The translations under genes were made by a program, and so were the position numbers. A stretch of 64,000 bases of DNA from JAVVHH01 sp964235765. GTDB lineage: Bacteria > Pseudomonadota > Alphaproteobacteria > Acetobacterales > Acetobacteraceae. The stretch lies in assembly GCA_964235765.1 (NCBI GenBank), contig CAXSDH010000006.1:22617-86616 (forward strand), in the 5' to 3' direction. The notes below the pieces were generated by a model. The model did not search any database and was not told the DNA's origin. It saw only the letters and a list, made by a program, of their open reading frames with translations. Of the stretch, positions 25,212 to 32,673 are shown piece by piece. How positions within the stretch are numbered: position 1 is the first letter of the stretch; each line of letters starts with the position of its first letter.

Positions 25212-25277
25212 TGTCGAGGCTCCTCTCGCGCGTGGCGACCATGCCTGTAGGCAAGGGAAGCCAACGGCCGCTTGCGT

Positions 25278-25295
25278 TGCACGATATATCGTGCA
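25278..25295. promoter_or_regulatory. 18-bp perfect palindrome, probable GntR/FCD operator
   Basis: TGCACGATATATCGTGCA is a complete palindrome with an AT-rich centre in otherwise GC-rich DNA. It lies 66 bases upstream of the GntR start and 39 bases upstream of the binding-protein start, where it could block both promoters. Palindromes of this size with a central ATAT-like core are typical for FCD-type regulators. Confidence 0.7.
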
Positions 25296-25334
25296 GCAAT
25301 GGGTCGAGCGTCAAGCTCCCGTTCAGGAGACATC

Positions 25335-26834
25335 ATGGCCGCATTCCACCGCCTGCTCGCGTCCCTCGCTGTGCTGGCCATCGGGGTGCACACGGCCCCG
25401 GCGCGGGCCGCGACGCTGGTCATCGGACGCGCCACCTCCGCGGCGACGCTCGACCCCGGCTTCCTGCGCGAGGCGGCCACGCTCGTCGACAACGTCTTCG
25501 ACACTCTCGTTGCCCGAGATGCCGCAATGAAGTTGGCCCCTGGTCTCGCCCTTTCGTGGTTCGCGGTGGACGACACGACGTGGGAGTTCAAGCTGCGTCC
25601 CGGCATCTTGTTCCAGAACGGCGAATCCTTCACCGCCGCAGCCGTGAAGGTCTCGATCGAACGCGTACTGGATCCCGCGGCCCGGGCGCCGACCGTCTCC
25701 TACATCAGCACCGTCGCGGGCGTAGAGGTGGTCGACGACCTCACCGTCCGCATCCGCACGAAGGCGCCCGACCCGCTCTTGCCCACCCGCATGAGCCGCT
25801 ATCCCGCCTATATCCTGCCGCCGGCCTACCTGAAGCAGGTCGGCGCCGAGCAGTTCGCGCGCAAGCCCGTCGGAACCGGCCCCTATGCCGTCACGGAGTT
25901 CGTGCCCGACGACCACGTCACCATGCAGGCCAACCCCGGCTATTGGCGCGGCAAGCCGGCGATCGACACGGTGATCTGGCGCGCCATTCCCGAACCCACG
26001 GCGCGGGTCGCGGCGCTGATGGCCGGGGAGGTGCAGCTCGTCGAGGGGGTGCCGGTCGACCTGGCGCCCAGCCTGGCGACGAACAAGGACGTCGAGGTGA
26101 CCAAGGTCCGCAGCGGCGGGCTCATCATCTATCTCGGCCTGAAGACCACGGAGAAGCCGCTGGACGACGCCCGCGTGCGACAGGCGCTGTCGCTCGCGAT
26201 CGACCGCAAGACCATCGTACAGGAGCTGCTGAAAGGCTTCGGCGCCACGATCGGCACCCAGGTCGGGCCGTTCGACTTCGGCTACAAGGACGAGCCCATC
26301 CCGGCCTATGATCCGGCGCGCGCGAAGGCGTTGCTGGCCGAGGCCGGCTATCCCGCCGGGTTCACCATCCGCATGCAGGCGCCACGCCGCTATATCAACA
26401 GCGCCGAAGTGGGCCAGGTGATCGCGCAGGAGTTCGGCGCCATTGGGGTGAAGGTCGAGCTCGAGGTCCCGGAGTGGTCGATCTACACGCAGCAGGTGCC
26501 CGCGGGAAAGCAGGCGCCGATCTACATGCTGGGCTGGGGCTCGACGCAGACGCTGGACGCCGACGCCGCCATCTACCCCATCTTCCGCTCGGGCGAGCCG
26601 TATTCGACGGTGAAGCTGCCGGAGATGGACGCGCTGCTGGACGAGAGCCGGCGGCAGATCGACCCCGTCGCCCGTGCGGCAATTTTCGGACGGATCCAGG
26701 ACATGGCGGTGCAACTGGTCCCGGCGCTCACGCTGTACCAGGAGGACTCCGTCTATGGAAAGCGGCGCGGCGTCGTGTTCGACGGCCGGCCGGACGCGCG
26801 GATCCCCGTATTCGACATCCGCCTCGGCCAGTAG
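25335..26834 (+). CDS. periplasmic ABC substrate-binding protein, family 5 (DppA/NikA type)
   Basis: 499 residues with a signal peptide (FHRLLASLAVLAIGVHTAPARA, cleavage near 25). Family 5 landmarks are ATLDPGFLREAATLVDNVFDTL, the WEFKLRPGILFQNGE block, PVGTGPYAVTEF with YWRGKPAIDTV, and RQALSLAIDRKTIVQ. These proteins bind peptides, opines or metal chelates. CAGGAGA lies upstream of the ATG at 25335. It heads the operon of two permeases and five enzymes and so defines the substrate entering that pathway, which is not known. Confidence 0.92.
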   Translation: MAAFHRLLASLAVLAIGVHTAPARAATLVIGRATSAATLDPGFLREAATLVDNVFDTLVARDAAMKLAPGLALSWFAVDDTTWEFKLRPGILFQNGESFTAAAVKVSIERVLDPAARAPTVSYISTVAGVEVVDDLTVRIRTKAPDPLLPTRMSRYPAYILPPAYLKQVGAEQFARKPVGTGPYAVTEFVPDDHVTMQANPGYWRGKPAIDTVIWRAIPEPTARVAALMAGEVQLVEGVPVDLAPSLATNKDVEVTKVRSGGLIIYLGLKTTEKPLDDARVRQALSLAIDRKTIVQELLKGFGATIGTQVGPFDFGYKDEPIPAYDPARAKALLAEAGYPAGFTIRMQAPRRYINSAEVGQVIAQEFGAIGVKVELEVPEWSIYTQQVPAGKQAPIYMLGWGSTQTLDADAAIYPIFRSGEPYSTVKLPEMDALLDESRRQIDPVARAAIFGRIQDMAVQLVPALTLYQEDSVYGKRRGVVFDGRPDARIPVFDIRLGQ

Positions 26835-26843
26835 CCGCGACAC

Positions 26844-27683
26844 ATGCGACGGCCGCGCCTTTCGTGGCAGGGCCTCGACCTGGTGGTGGGAGGCGGATTG
26901 CTCGCGGCGGCGGCCCTGTTCGCGCTCGGGGGCAAGCTGGTCTGGCCACAGGACCCGCTCGCCAATTCGCTGTTCGCCACGTTCCGCCCGCCGGGGGCGT
27001 TTGCGGCCGGGGCATGGCATCCGTTGGGGACCGACCAGATCGGCCGGGACCTGCTGGCCCGGTTGATCGAGGGGATGCGCATCTCGCTCGGGATCGTCGT
27101 GGTCGCGGGGGCGATCGGGGCCGCGCTCGGAACGGCGGCGGGCGTGGTCGCGGGGTATGCCGGCGGCGCGGTGGACGCGGTGCTGATGCGGCTGGTCGAT
27201 ATCCAGCTCGCGATCCCGTTCATCTTGCTGATCCTGCTGATCATGGCGGTGCTGGGACCGTCCACGCTCAACCTGGTCGTGGTGCTCGGCGTCACCAGTT
27301 GGCCCATCTACGCACGCACGGCCCGCGCCCGGGTGCTGGAGATAAGGGAGCTGGAATATATCGAGGCTGCGCGCGCCATCGGCGCCGGGATGCCGCGCGT
27401 GATGTGGCGGCACGTACTGCCGAACATCATGGGACCGCAACTCGTGCTGCTGACGCTCGACCTGCCGCGCTTGGTGGTGCTGGAGGCCTCGGTGGGGTTC
27501 CTGGGCCTGGGCGTGCAGCCGCCGACGCCGACGCTCGGCAACCTGGTGGGCGACGGGCGCTCCTTCCTGCTGAACGCGCAGTGGCTCGTGGTCTATCCCG
27601 GGCTCGCCATCTCGGCGCTGGTGGTCGGGTTCAACCTGGTCGGCGACTGGATGGTCTGGCGGCGCGATCGGCGCGCGCAATGA
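26844..27683 (+). CDS. ABC transporter permease, DppC family
   Basis: 279 residues with six predicted transmembrane helices. HPLGTDQIGRDLLARLIEGMRISL near the N-terminus and the EAA-loop EYIEAARAIGAGMPRVMWRHVLPN are typical of DppC/OppC. It is placed before the DppB-type gene, the reverse of the common order. The 3' end overlaps the next permease as ATGA. No DppD/DppF ATPase is encoded in the operon. Confidence 0.92.
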   Translation: MRRPRLSWQGLDLVVGGGLLAAAALFALGGKLVWPQDPLANSLFATFRPPGAFAAGAWHPLGTDQIGRDLLARLIEGMRISLGIVVVAGAIGAALGTAAGVVAGYAGGAVDAVLMRLVDIQLAIPFILLILLIMAVLGPSTLNLVVVLGVTSWPIYARTARARVLEIRELEYIEAARAIGAGMPRVMWRHVLPNIMGPQLVLLTLDLPRLVVLEASVGFLGLGVQPPTPTLGNLVGDGRSFLLNAQWLVVYPGLAISALVVGFNLVGDWMVWRRDRRAQ

Positions 27684-28594
27684 GCGGGTTCCTGCTGCGC
27701 CGCCTCGGCATGTCCGTCGTCGTGCTGTTCGGCGTCGCCGCGATCGTGTTCTTAAGCCTGTTCCTGACCGGCGACCCGGCCGCCCTCATGCTCCCGCCCG
27801 ACGCGAGCCGCGCCGAGATCGACGCCTTCCGACACGCGATGGGCTTCGACCAGCCTGTCGTCGTGCAGTTCCTCCGCTATCTCGGCCACGTGCTGACCGG
27901 CGACTTCGGCGTGTCGCTGCGGTTCGGGCAGCCGGTGCTGGGGCTCATCGCCGAACGATTGCCGGCCACGGCGCTGCTGGCGCTGACGGCGCTGGGCTGG
28001 AGCACGCTGGCCGGCTTCGCCTTCGGCATCCTCGCCGCAGTCCATGAGGGCGGCGCGACCGATTTCGCCGTCCGACTCGTGGCCCTGGCCGGACAGGCCG
28101 TGCCGGTGTTCTGGCTGGGCCTGGTGCTCATACTGGTGGTCTCGCTCGACTGGCGCATGCTGCCGACCGGCGGCTATGGCACCGGGGCGCACCTGGTGCT
28201 GCCGGCCATCAGCCTCGGCGCATACTACATGAGCGCCGTCACCCGGCTCGTGCGCGTCAGCCTGGTCGAGGCGCTGCGCCAGGACTACGTCCGCACGGCG
28301 CGCGCCAAGGGATTGTCCGAGTGGCGCGTCGTGATCCGCCACGCCCTCCGCAACGCGCTCGCGCCGGTGCTGACGGTGCAGGCGATGCAGTTCGCCTCCC
28401 TGCTGGGCGGCGCCGTCATCACCGAGATCATCTTCGCCTGGCCCGGCATCGGCCGCCTCTCCGTGCAGGCGCTGCAGAACCGGGACTTCCCGCTGGTGCA
28501 GGCCGTCGTGCTGCTGGCCGCCTCGGTGTTCGTCGGGCTGAACGTGCTGGTCGACATCGCCTATGCAGCATTGAATCCGCGGGTCCGGCTGTGA
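27680..28594 (+). CDS. ABC transporter permease, DppB family
   Basis: 304 residues with six predicted transmembrane helices. It opens with FLLRRLGMSVVVLFGVAAIVF, then GFDQPVVVQFLRYLGHVLTGDFGVS, and carries the EAA-loop QDYVRTARAKGLSEWRVVIRHALRNAL near residue 200 and a GGAVITEIIFAWPGIG block, all characteristic of DppB. It forms the membrane channel with the preceding permease. Its stop overlaps the GTG of the M20 gene as GTGA. Confidence 0.93.
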   Translation: MSGFLLRRLGMSVVVLFGVAAIVFLSLFLTGDPAALMLPPDASRAEIDAFRHAMGFDQPVVVQFLRYLGHVLTGDFGVSLRFGQPVLGLIAERLPATALLALTALGWSTLAGFAFGILAAVHEGGATDFAVRLVALAGQAVPVFWLGLVLILVVSLDWRMLPTGGYGTGAHLVLPAISLGAYYMSAVTRLVRVSLVEALRQDYVRTARAKGLSEWRVVIRHALRNALAPVLTVQAMQFASLLGGAVITEIIFAWPGIGRLSVQALQNRDFPLVQAVVLLAASVFVGLNVLVDIAYAALNPRVRL

Positions 28595-29910
28595 TCGCGC
28601 ACCGGCGCGCGGCGCTCGACCTGCTTGCGGAGTGGACGCCGATCCGCTCCCTGGCCGGCGACGCCGCCGGGCTGCGGCACATGGCGGGCGCCGTCATAGG
28701 CCGGCTTCGCCGGATGGGCGCCGAGATCGTGTCGGACGGGCTGGCGGAGGAGCCGCCCATCGTCCATGCGCGCTTCGATCGCGGCGCGGCGGCGACGCTC
28801 CTGCTCTACAACATGTATGACGTGATGCCGGCCAACGCCGAAGGATGGAGCGTGCCGCCCTTCGCCGGCGGCCTGATCGACCTGTCGCAGGGCCGCGCGT
28901 GGGTGGGACGCGGCGCGGAGAACAACAAGGGGCCGCTGGCCGGCATGCTGGTCGCAATCGAGGCGCTACTGCCGACGCTTGCGGCCAATCTCGAGGTGAT
29001 CGTCGAGGGTGAGGAGGAGTGTGGCAGCCGGGCGCTGCGCCGCTATCTCGGGCATGGCCCGGTGCGCCGCTGTGCCGCGGCGCTGTTCCCTTCGTTCTGT
29101 GAATATGGCGGCGGGCCACCCCGGGTCTTCCTGGGCTCGAAGGGCATCGCGCATGGCCGCATCCGGGTCGCAGGCGGCACGTGGGGAGGCCCGGGCGGCG
29201 CGATCCATTCCAGCAACATTCCGTGGATCGACAGCCCGGCCTGGAGGCTCGTGCACGCCCTCGCCGGCCTCGCGACCGGGCCGAACGGCCTGCTGGGCCA
29301 TGTGCCGCTCCCGGAAGATGCCGTGCCCCTGCTCGATGCCCTCGCGGCGACCTTCGACCCGGCGGCCGAACTGCGGCTGCGCATGACCGAACGTTTTGCC
29401 ATTCCAGGCGATGCGCGTGCACTGCTGGAAACCGTGCTCACGTGCGGACATCTCAACCTGGCCGAGATCCGGAGCGAGCCGCCGAGTGGCAGAGCCAGCA
29501 TCCCGCCCGTCGCCGAGGCCCGCTTCGACCTCCGCCTTCCACCGGGAATGGACCCCGCGCAAACCCTCGACACGCTGCGTGCGCGCCTGCCGCCCGGCGC
29601 CGAACTGCTGCTGGACGACGCCTATCCCGGACACCGCTTCGCCGCAGATGCTCCCGGTGTCTCGGCGCTCCTCGATGCCTATCGCGCTGCCGGCGCGGCG
29701 CCGCAGGTCTGGCCGTGGACCATCGGCGCCATGCCCTCCTGCGCCTTTGCCCAAGTGGCCGAGAGCTTCCTGATCGGCGGCCTCGGCCATGGCGGCAATG
29801 CGCACGGCGTCGACGAGTTCGTCACGCTTGAGGGCATCGACCGCTTCATCGGCTCGCTGCTCGCCTGGATTCCCGCCGCCGCCCTGCATGCAACCGGAGA
29901 CCGCGCATGA
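28591..29910 (+). CDS. M20 family hydrolase-like protein with three altered metal ligands
   Basis: 439 residues of the M20 (ArgE/DapE/CPG2) fold. The family HxD motif reads NMYDVMP, so the first metal-ligand His is Met75 while Asp77 stays. The bridging Asp of the D-x-K-G motif is Asn111 in AENNKG. The Glu-Glu pair is kept in EGEEEC (about 141-143). The later Asp ligand aligns with Ser168 in FPSFCEY by my hand alignment. The last His is kept (His405 in NAHG). A normal dizinc site cannot form. The protein may use another mechanism, one metal, or act as a binding protein. GTGA coupling to the permease suggests it handles the imported compound. Confidence 0.85.
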   Translation: MIAHRRAALDLLAEWTPIRSLAGDAAGLRHMAGAVIGRLRRMGAEIVSDGLAEEPPIVHARFDRGAAATLLLYNMYDVMPANAEGWSVPPFAGGLIDLSQGRAWVGRGAENNKGPLAGMLVAIEALLPTLAANLEVIVEGEEECGSRALRRYLGHGPVRRCAAALFPSFCEYGGGPPRVFLGSKGIAHGRIRVAGGTWGGPGGAIHSSNIPWIDSPAWRLVHALAGLATGPNGLLGHVPLPEDAVPLLDALAATFDPAAELRLRMTERFAIPGDARALLETVLTCGHLNLAEIRSEPPSGRASIPPVAEARFDLRLPPGMDPAQTLDTLRARLPPGAELLLDDAYPGHRFAADAPGVSALLDAYRAAGAAPQVWPWTIGAMPSCAFAQVAESFLIGGLGHGGNAHGVDEFVTLEGIDRFIGSLLAWIPAAALHATGDRA

Positions 29911-30890
29911 CACCGAACGACTTCCCCCGCGTCGGCCTCGGCTTCTTCCCGACGCCCATCGAGGCACTGCCGCGACTGGGGGCGGAGCTGGGCGTGGCGA
30001 TGTCCATCAAGCGCGACGACTTCTCGGGCTTCGGCGGCGGCGGCAACAAGGTGCGGAAGCTGGAATACCTGATGGCCGAGGCGCTGGCCGCCCACGCGCA
30101 GGTTTTGATCACGACGGGCGGGCACCAATCGAATCATGCGCGAATGGTAGCCGCCGCGGCCTGCCGGTTCGGGATGAGCTCGGTCCTGGTGCTGCGCGGC
30201 AACCCGCCGTCGGAGTACCAGGGCAACCTGCTGCTCGACCGGCTGTTCGGCGCGACACTCGAGTTCCTGGAGCCGACGGAGTACTTTACGCTCGTCGACC
30301 CGCGCATGGAGGCGCATGCGGAGGCTGCTCGGGGCGCGGGCCGGGTGCCTTACATCATCCCGCTGGGCGGCGCGACGCCGCTTGGGGCAATCGGCTACGT
30401 GCGCGCCGTCGAGGAGATGATGGACCAGGTCGAACAGCCGCCGGACGTGGTGGTCGCGCCGGTCGGCTCCGGCGGAACGCTGGCCGGGCTGCTGGTGGGC
30501 GCGCGGCGGCACTGGCCAGGCACGCGGGTGATTGGCATCAGCGTGAGCCGCGATCGCCCCTGGTTCCAGGAGCGGGTGGCCGGCATGGCAGACGCCTGCG
30601 CGGCGCTGCTGGGGTGGGACTTCAGGTTCGCGCCAGGGGATGTCTGGGTCGAGGACGGGCATGTTGGCCCGGGCTACGGGCAGCCGAGCGCGGGCGGGAT
30701 CGCGTCGATCCGGCGGGCAGCGCGAACCGAGGGGGTGCTGCTCGATCCCGTCTACACCGGAAAAGCCATGGACGGCCTCACCGCGCTGATCGGCAGTGGC
30801 GCCGTGCCGCGCGGCGCGCGGGTCCTCTTCATTCATTGCGGCGGCAGCCCGGCGCTCTATCCCTTCGCCGCCGCGTTGACCGACGAGTGA
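29907..30890 (+). CDS. PLP-dependent D-cysteine desulfhydrase / ACC deaminase family enzyme
   Basis: 327 residues, fold type II PLP enzyme. The cofactor lysine lies in GGGGNKVRKLEYL (Lys48), the substrate-carboxylate loop is TTGGHQSNHAR (about 69-80), and the phosphate-binding glycine loop is APVGSGGTLAGL. Relatives include D-cysteine desulfhydrase, L-cysteate sulfo-lyase and ACC deaminase, all releasing ammonia and a keto acid, the first two with loss of sulfide or sulfite. Which one applies cannot be decided by eye. The neighbouring rhodanese and BisC-type reductase favour a sulfur substrate. Coupled to both neighbours by ATGA/GTGA overlaps. Confidence 0.88.
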   Translation: MTPNDFPRVGLGFFPTPIEALPRLGAELGVAMSIKRDDFSGFGGGGNKVRKLEYLMAEALAAHAQVLITTGGHQSNHARMVAAAACRFGMSSVLVLRGNPPSEYQGNLLLDRLFGATLEFLEPTEYFTLVDPRMEAHAEAARGAGRVPYIIPLGGATPLGAIGYVRAVEEMMDQVEQPPDVVVAPVGSGGTLAGLLVGARRHWPGTRVIGISVSRDRPWFQERVAGMADACAALLGWDFRFAPGDVWVEDGHVGPGYGQPSAGGIASIRRAARTEGVLLDPVYTGKAMDGLTALIGSGAVPRGARVLFIHCGGSPALYPFAAALTDE

Positions 30891-31855
30891 GCGCCGCACC
30901 GCTCCTCTGGGTCGACGGCCGCGATGTCCTTGCGGCGGGCGGGGCCGACATCCCCGCGGCGATTGCGGATATCCGGGCTGCCCTTGCGGCCCTGCGGGAC
31001 GGCGATGCGGAGATGCCGGCCGAGACCTCCGTCCGGCTCGGCGGGGCCCAGGAGACGCAGTCGCGCGCCTACGCCCTTGCGGCGCGGGTCGGCGGACATG
31101 CCGGCGTGAAGTGGACGGCGCACCGTCCGGATGGCGCGGTGTCGCTGACCATCGTCAACGATGCGGTGACGGGCTGGCCGCTCGGCGTGGTCGAGAGCGC
31201 GCTGCTGACGGCGACGCGGACGGCCGCGGTGTCGGGCCTGGTGCTGCAGGCGCGGCCGCCGCGCCGGGTCGTGCTGCTGGGGGCGGGGGTGCAGGCGCGG
31301 GCGCATCTGCGGATGCTGGAGAAAATGTTCCCAGGGCTGGATCGCGTGACGGTCTGGAACCGGACCGCGTCCCGGGCGGACGCGATGGTCTCGGGGACGC
31401 CGACGCCGTTCCCCTGCGTCGCCGAACCCGTGCTCGAGACGGCGCTGGCGGACGCGGACGCCGTGCTCGCCTGCACTAACGCGGCGGCGCCGTTCCTGCC
31501 CATCGACGTCGTGCGCCCCGGCCGCTCAGTGCTGCAGATCGGTTATCACGAGGCCCCCTTCGACGCGATCGACCGGGCCGATGCCGTGCTCGTGGACCTC
31601 TGGGGCGAGTTCCGCCTCAGCAGCGCGAAGAGCCTGTTCCAGATGCATCGGGCCGGGCGGTTCGAAGCCGGGCGCGTTGCGGCGGACCTGGCCGCGATCG
31701 CGCTCGATGGCTGGCGCCCCGAGCCGGATGCTGCTGTGTATTTTTCGAGTTTTGGGCTCAACCTGTTCGACGTGGCGCTGGCCGCCCGCGTGCTGCGGCG
31801 GGCGGCCGCGATGGGTCTCGGGTCGCAGCACGCCATGGAGGAGACCGTTCGATGA
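30887..31855 (+). CDS. ornithine cyclodeaminase / mu-crystallin family protein
   Basis: 322 residues. The Rossmann motif VVLLGAGVQARAHLRML (about 127-143) and the substrate-facing segment with KWTAHRPDG and NDAVTGWPLGVVES match the OCD/mu-crystallin family. Members include ornithine cyclodeaminase, alanine dehydrogenase AlaDH, ketimine reductases and SbnB-like synthases, all working on imine intermediates with NAD(P). A ketimine reductase or amino acid dehydrogenase role beside the PLP lyase is a reasonable inference, for example cyclic sulfur ketimines. Start GTG at 30887 (GTGA overlap). Confidence 0.87.
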   Translation: MSAAPLLWVDGRDVLAAGGADIPAAIADIRAALAALRDGDAEMPAETSVRLGGAQETQSRAYALAARVGGHAGVKWTAHRPDGAVSLTIVNDAVTGWPLGVVESALLTATRTAAVSGLVLQARPPRRVVLLGAGVQARAHLRMLEKMFPGLDRVTVWNRTASRADAMVSGTPTPFPCVAEPVLETALADADAVLACTNAAAPFLPIDVVRPGRSVLQIGYHEAPFDAIDRADAVLVDLWGEFRLSSAKSLFQMHRAGRFEAGRVAADLAAIALDGWRPEPDAAVYFSSFGLNLFDVALAARVLRRAAAMGLGSQHAMEETVR

Positions 31856-32673
31856 GCAGCCCGCTGGACTGCACGATCAGCCCCGAGGCCCTCGCCGCCC
31901 GGCTCGGCGAGCCCGGCCTGCTGTTGGTGGACGTGCGCGGCGAGTCGGAGTTCCGCGCGGCGAGCCTACCGGGCGCGGTAAGCCTGAACGTCTACGACTA
32001 CTTCATCCCTGGCAACTCGCCGGACGGCGTCGCGGATGTGGCCGCGGCCGCCCGCGCGGCAATGGTCGCCACCGGCGCCGACGCAGCTGCGACGACAGTG
32101 TTTTTCGAGCAGCAGACCGGCATGGTCTCGCCACGCGGCCTGTGGTTCCACGAGTTTGCGGGCCTCTCGGGCGGCCTCGTGCTCGACGGCGGAATCGAGG
32201 CTTGGCGAGGGCCGCTCGTGCCCGGCGCCGGGCCGCACCATCGCGTGCAGTCTGGCGCGACCGGCATGGCGGGCGCGGTGGCCGGCACCCTGCTCGCGAC
32301 GGTCGACGACGTGCTGGACCGCGATCCCGCCACCGTCCTGCTGGACGTGCGCCGCCGCAGCGAGCACGACGGCAGCTTCGTGCACCCCTGCTGCGCCCGG
32401 CCGGGCCGGATCCCAGGATCGGCCTTCCTGTTCTGGGAGGACTTGCTTGAGGACGGCCGATACCGTGCGCCGGCCGACATCGCCGCGCGGGCTCTGGCGG
32501 CGGGCCTGGCGCCCGATCAGCAGTTCATCACGTATTGCCATCGCGGTGCACGGGCAGCGACGGCGCTCTATGGCCTGCGCCGGGCCGGGTTCCCGCTGGG
32601 GCGGGTGTTCGTCGGGTCATGGCATGAATGGGCCGACCGGACCGACCTGCCGGCAGAGACGGGCGCGGGCTGA
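31852..32673 (+). CDS. two-domain rhodanese-type sulfurtransferase
   Basis: 273 residues with tandem rhodanese domains (about 5-125 and 140-270), as in thiosulfate and 3-mercaptopyruvate sulfurtransferases. The catalytic cysteine is in the second domain, in the loop CHRGAR (Cys229); the first domain has no equivalent active-site loop. It moves sulfane sulfur to an acceptor such as cyanide, sulfite or a thiol. No signal peptide, so cytoplasmic. Its place between the PLP enzyme and the molybdoenzyme suggests it handles sulfur released from the substrate. Confidence 0.9.
   Translation: MSSPLDCTISPEALAARLGEPGLLLVDVRGESEFRAASLPGAVSLNVYDYFIPGNSPDGVADVAAAARAAMVATGADAAATTVFFEQQTGMVSPRGLWFHEFAGLSGGLVLDGGIEAWRGPLVPGAGPHHRVQSGATGMAGAVAGTLLATVDDVLDRDPATVLLDVRRRSEHDGSFVHPCCARPGRIPGSAFLFWEDLLEDGRYRAPADIAARALAAGLAPDQQFITYCHRGARAATALYGLRRAGFPLGRVFVGSWHEWADRTDLPAETGAG

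Noticed and set aside
25323..27680. A 785-codon minus-strand frame opposite the binding protein and permease
   Set aside because: Mirror frame of strongly conserved family 5 and DppC genes; composition is His/Arg/Gly-rich without motifs.
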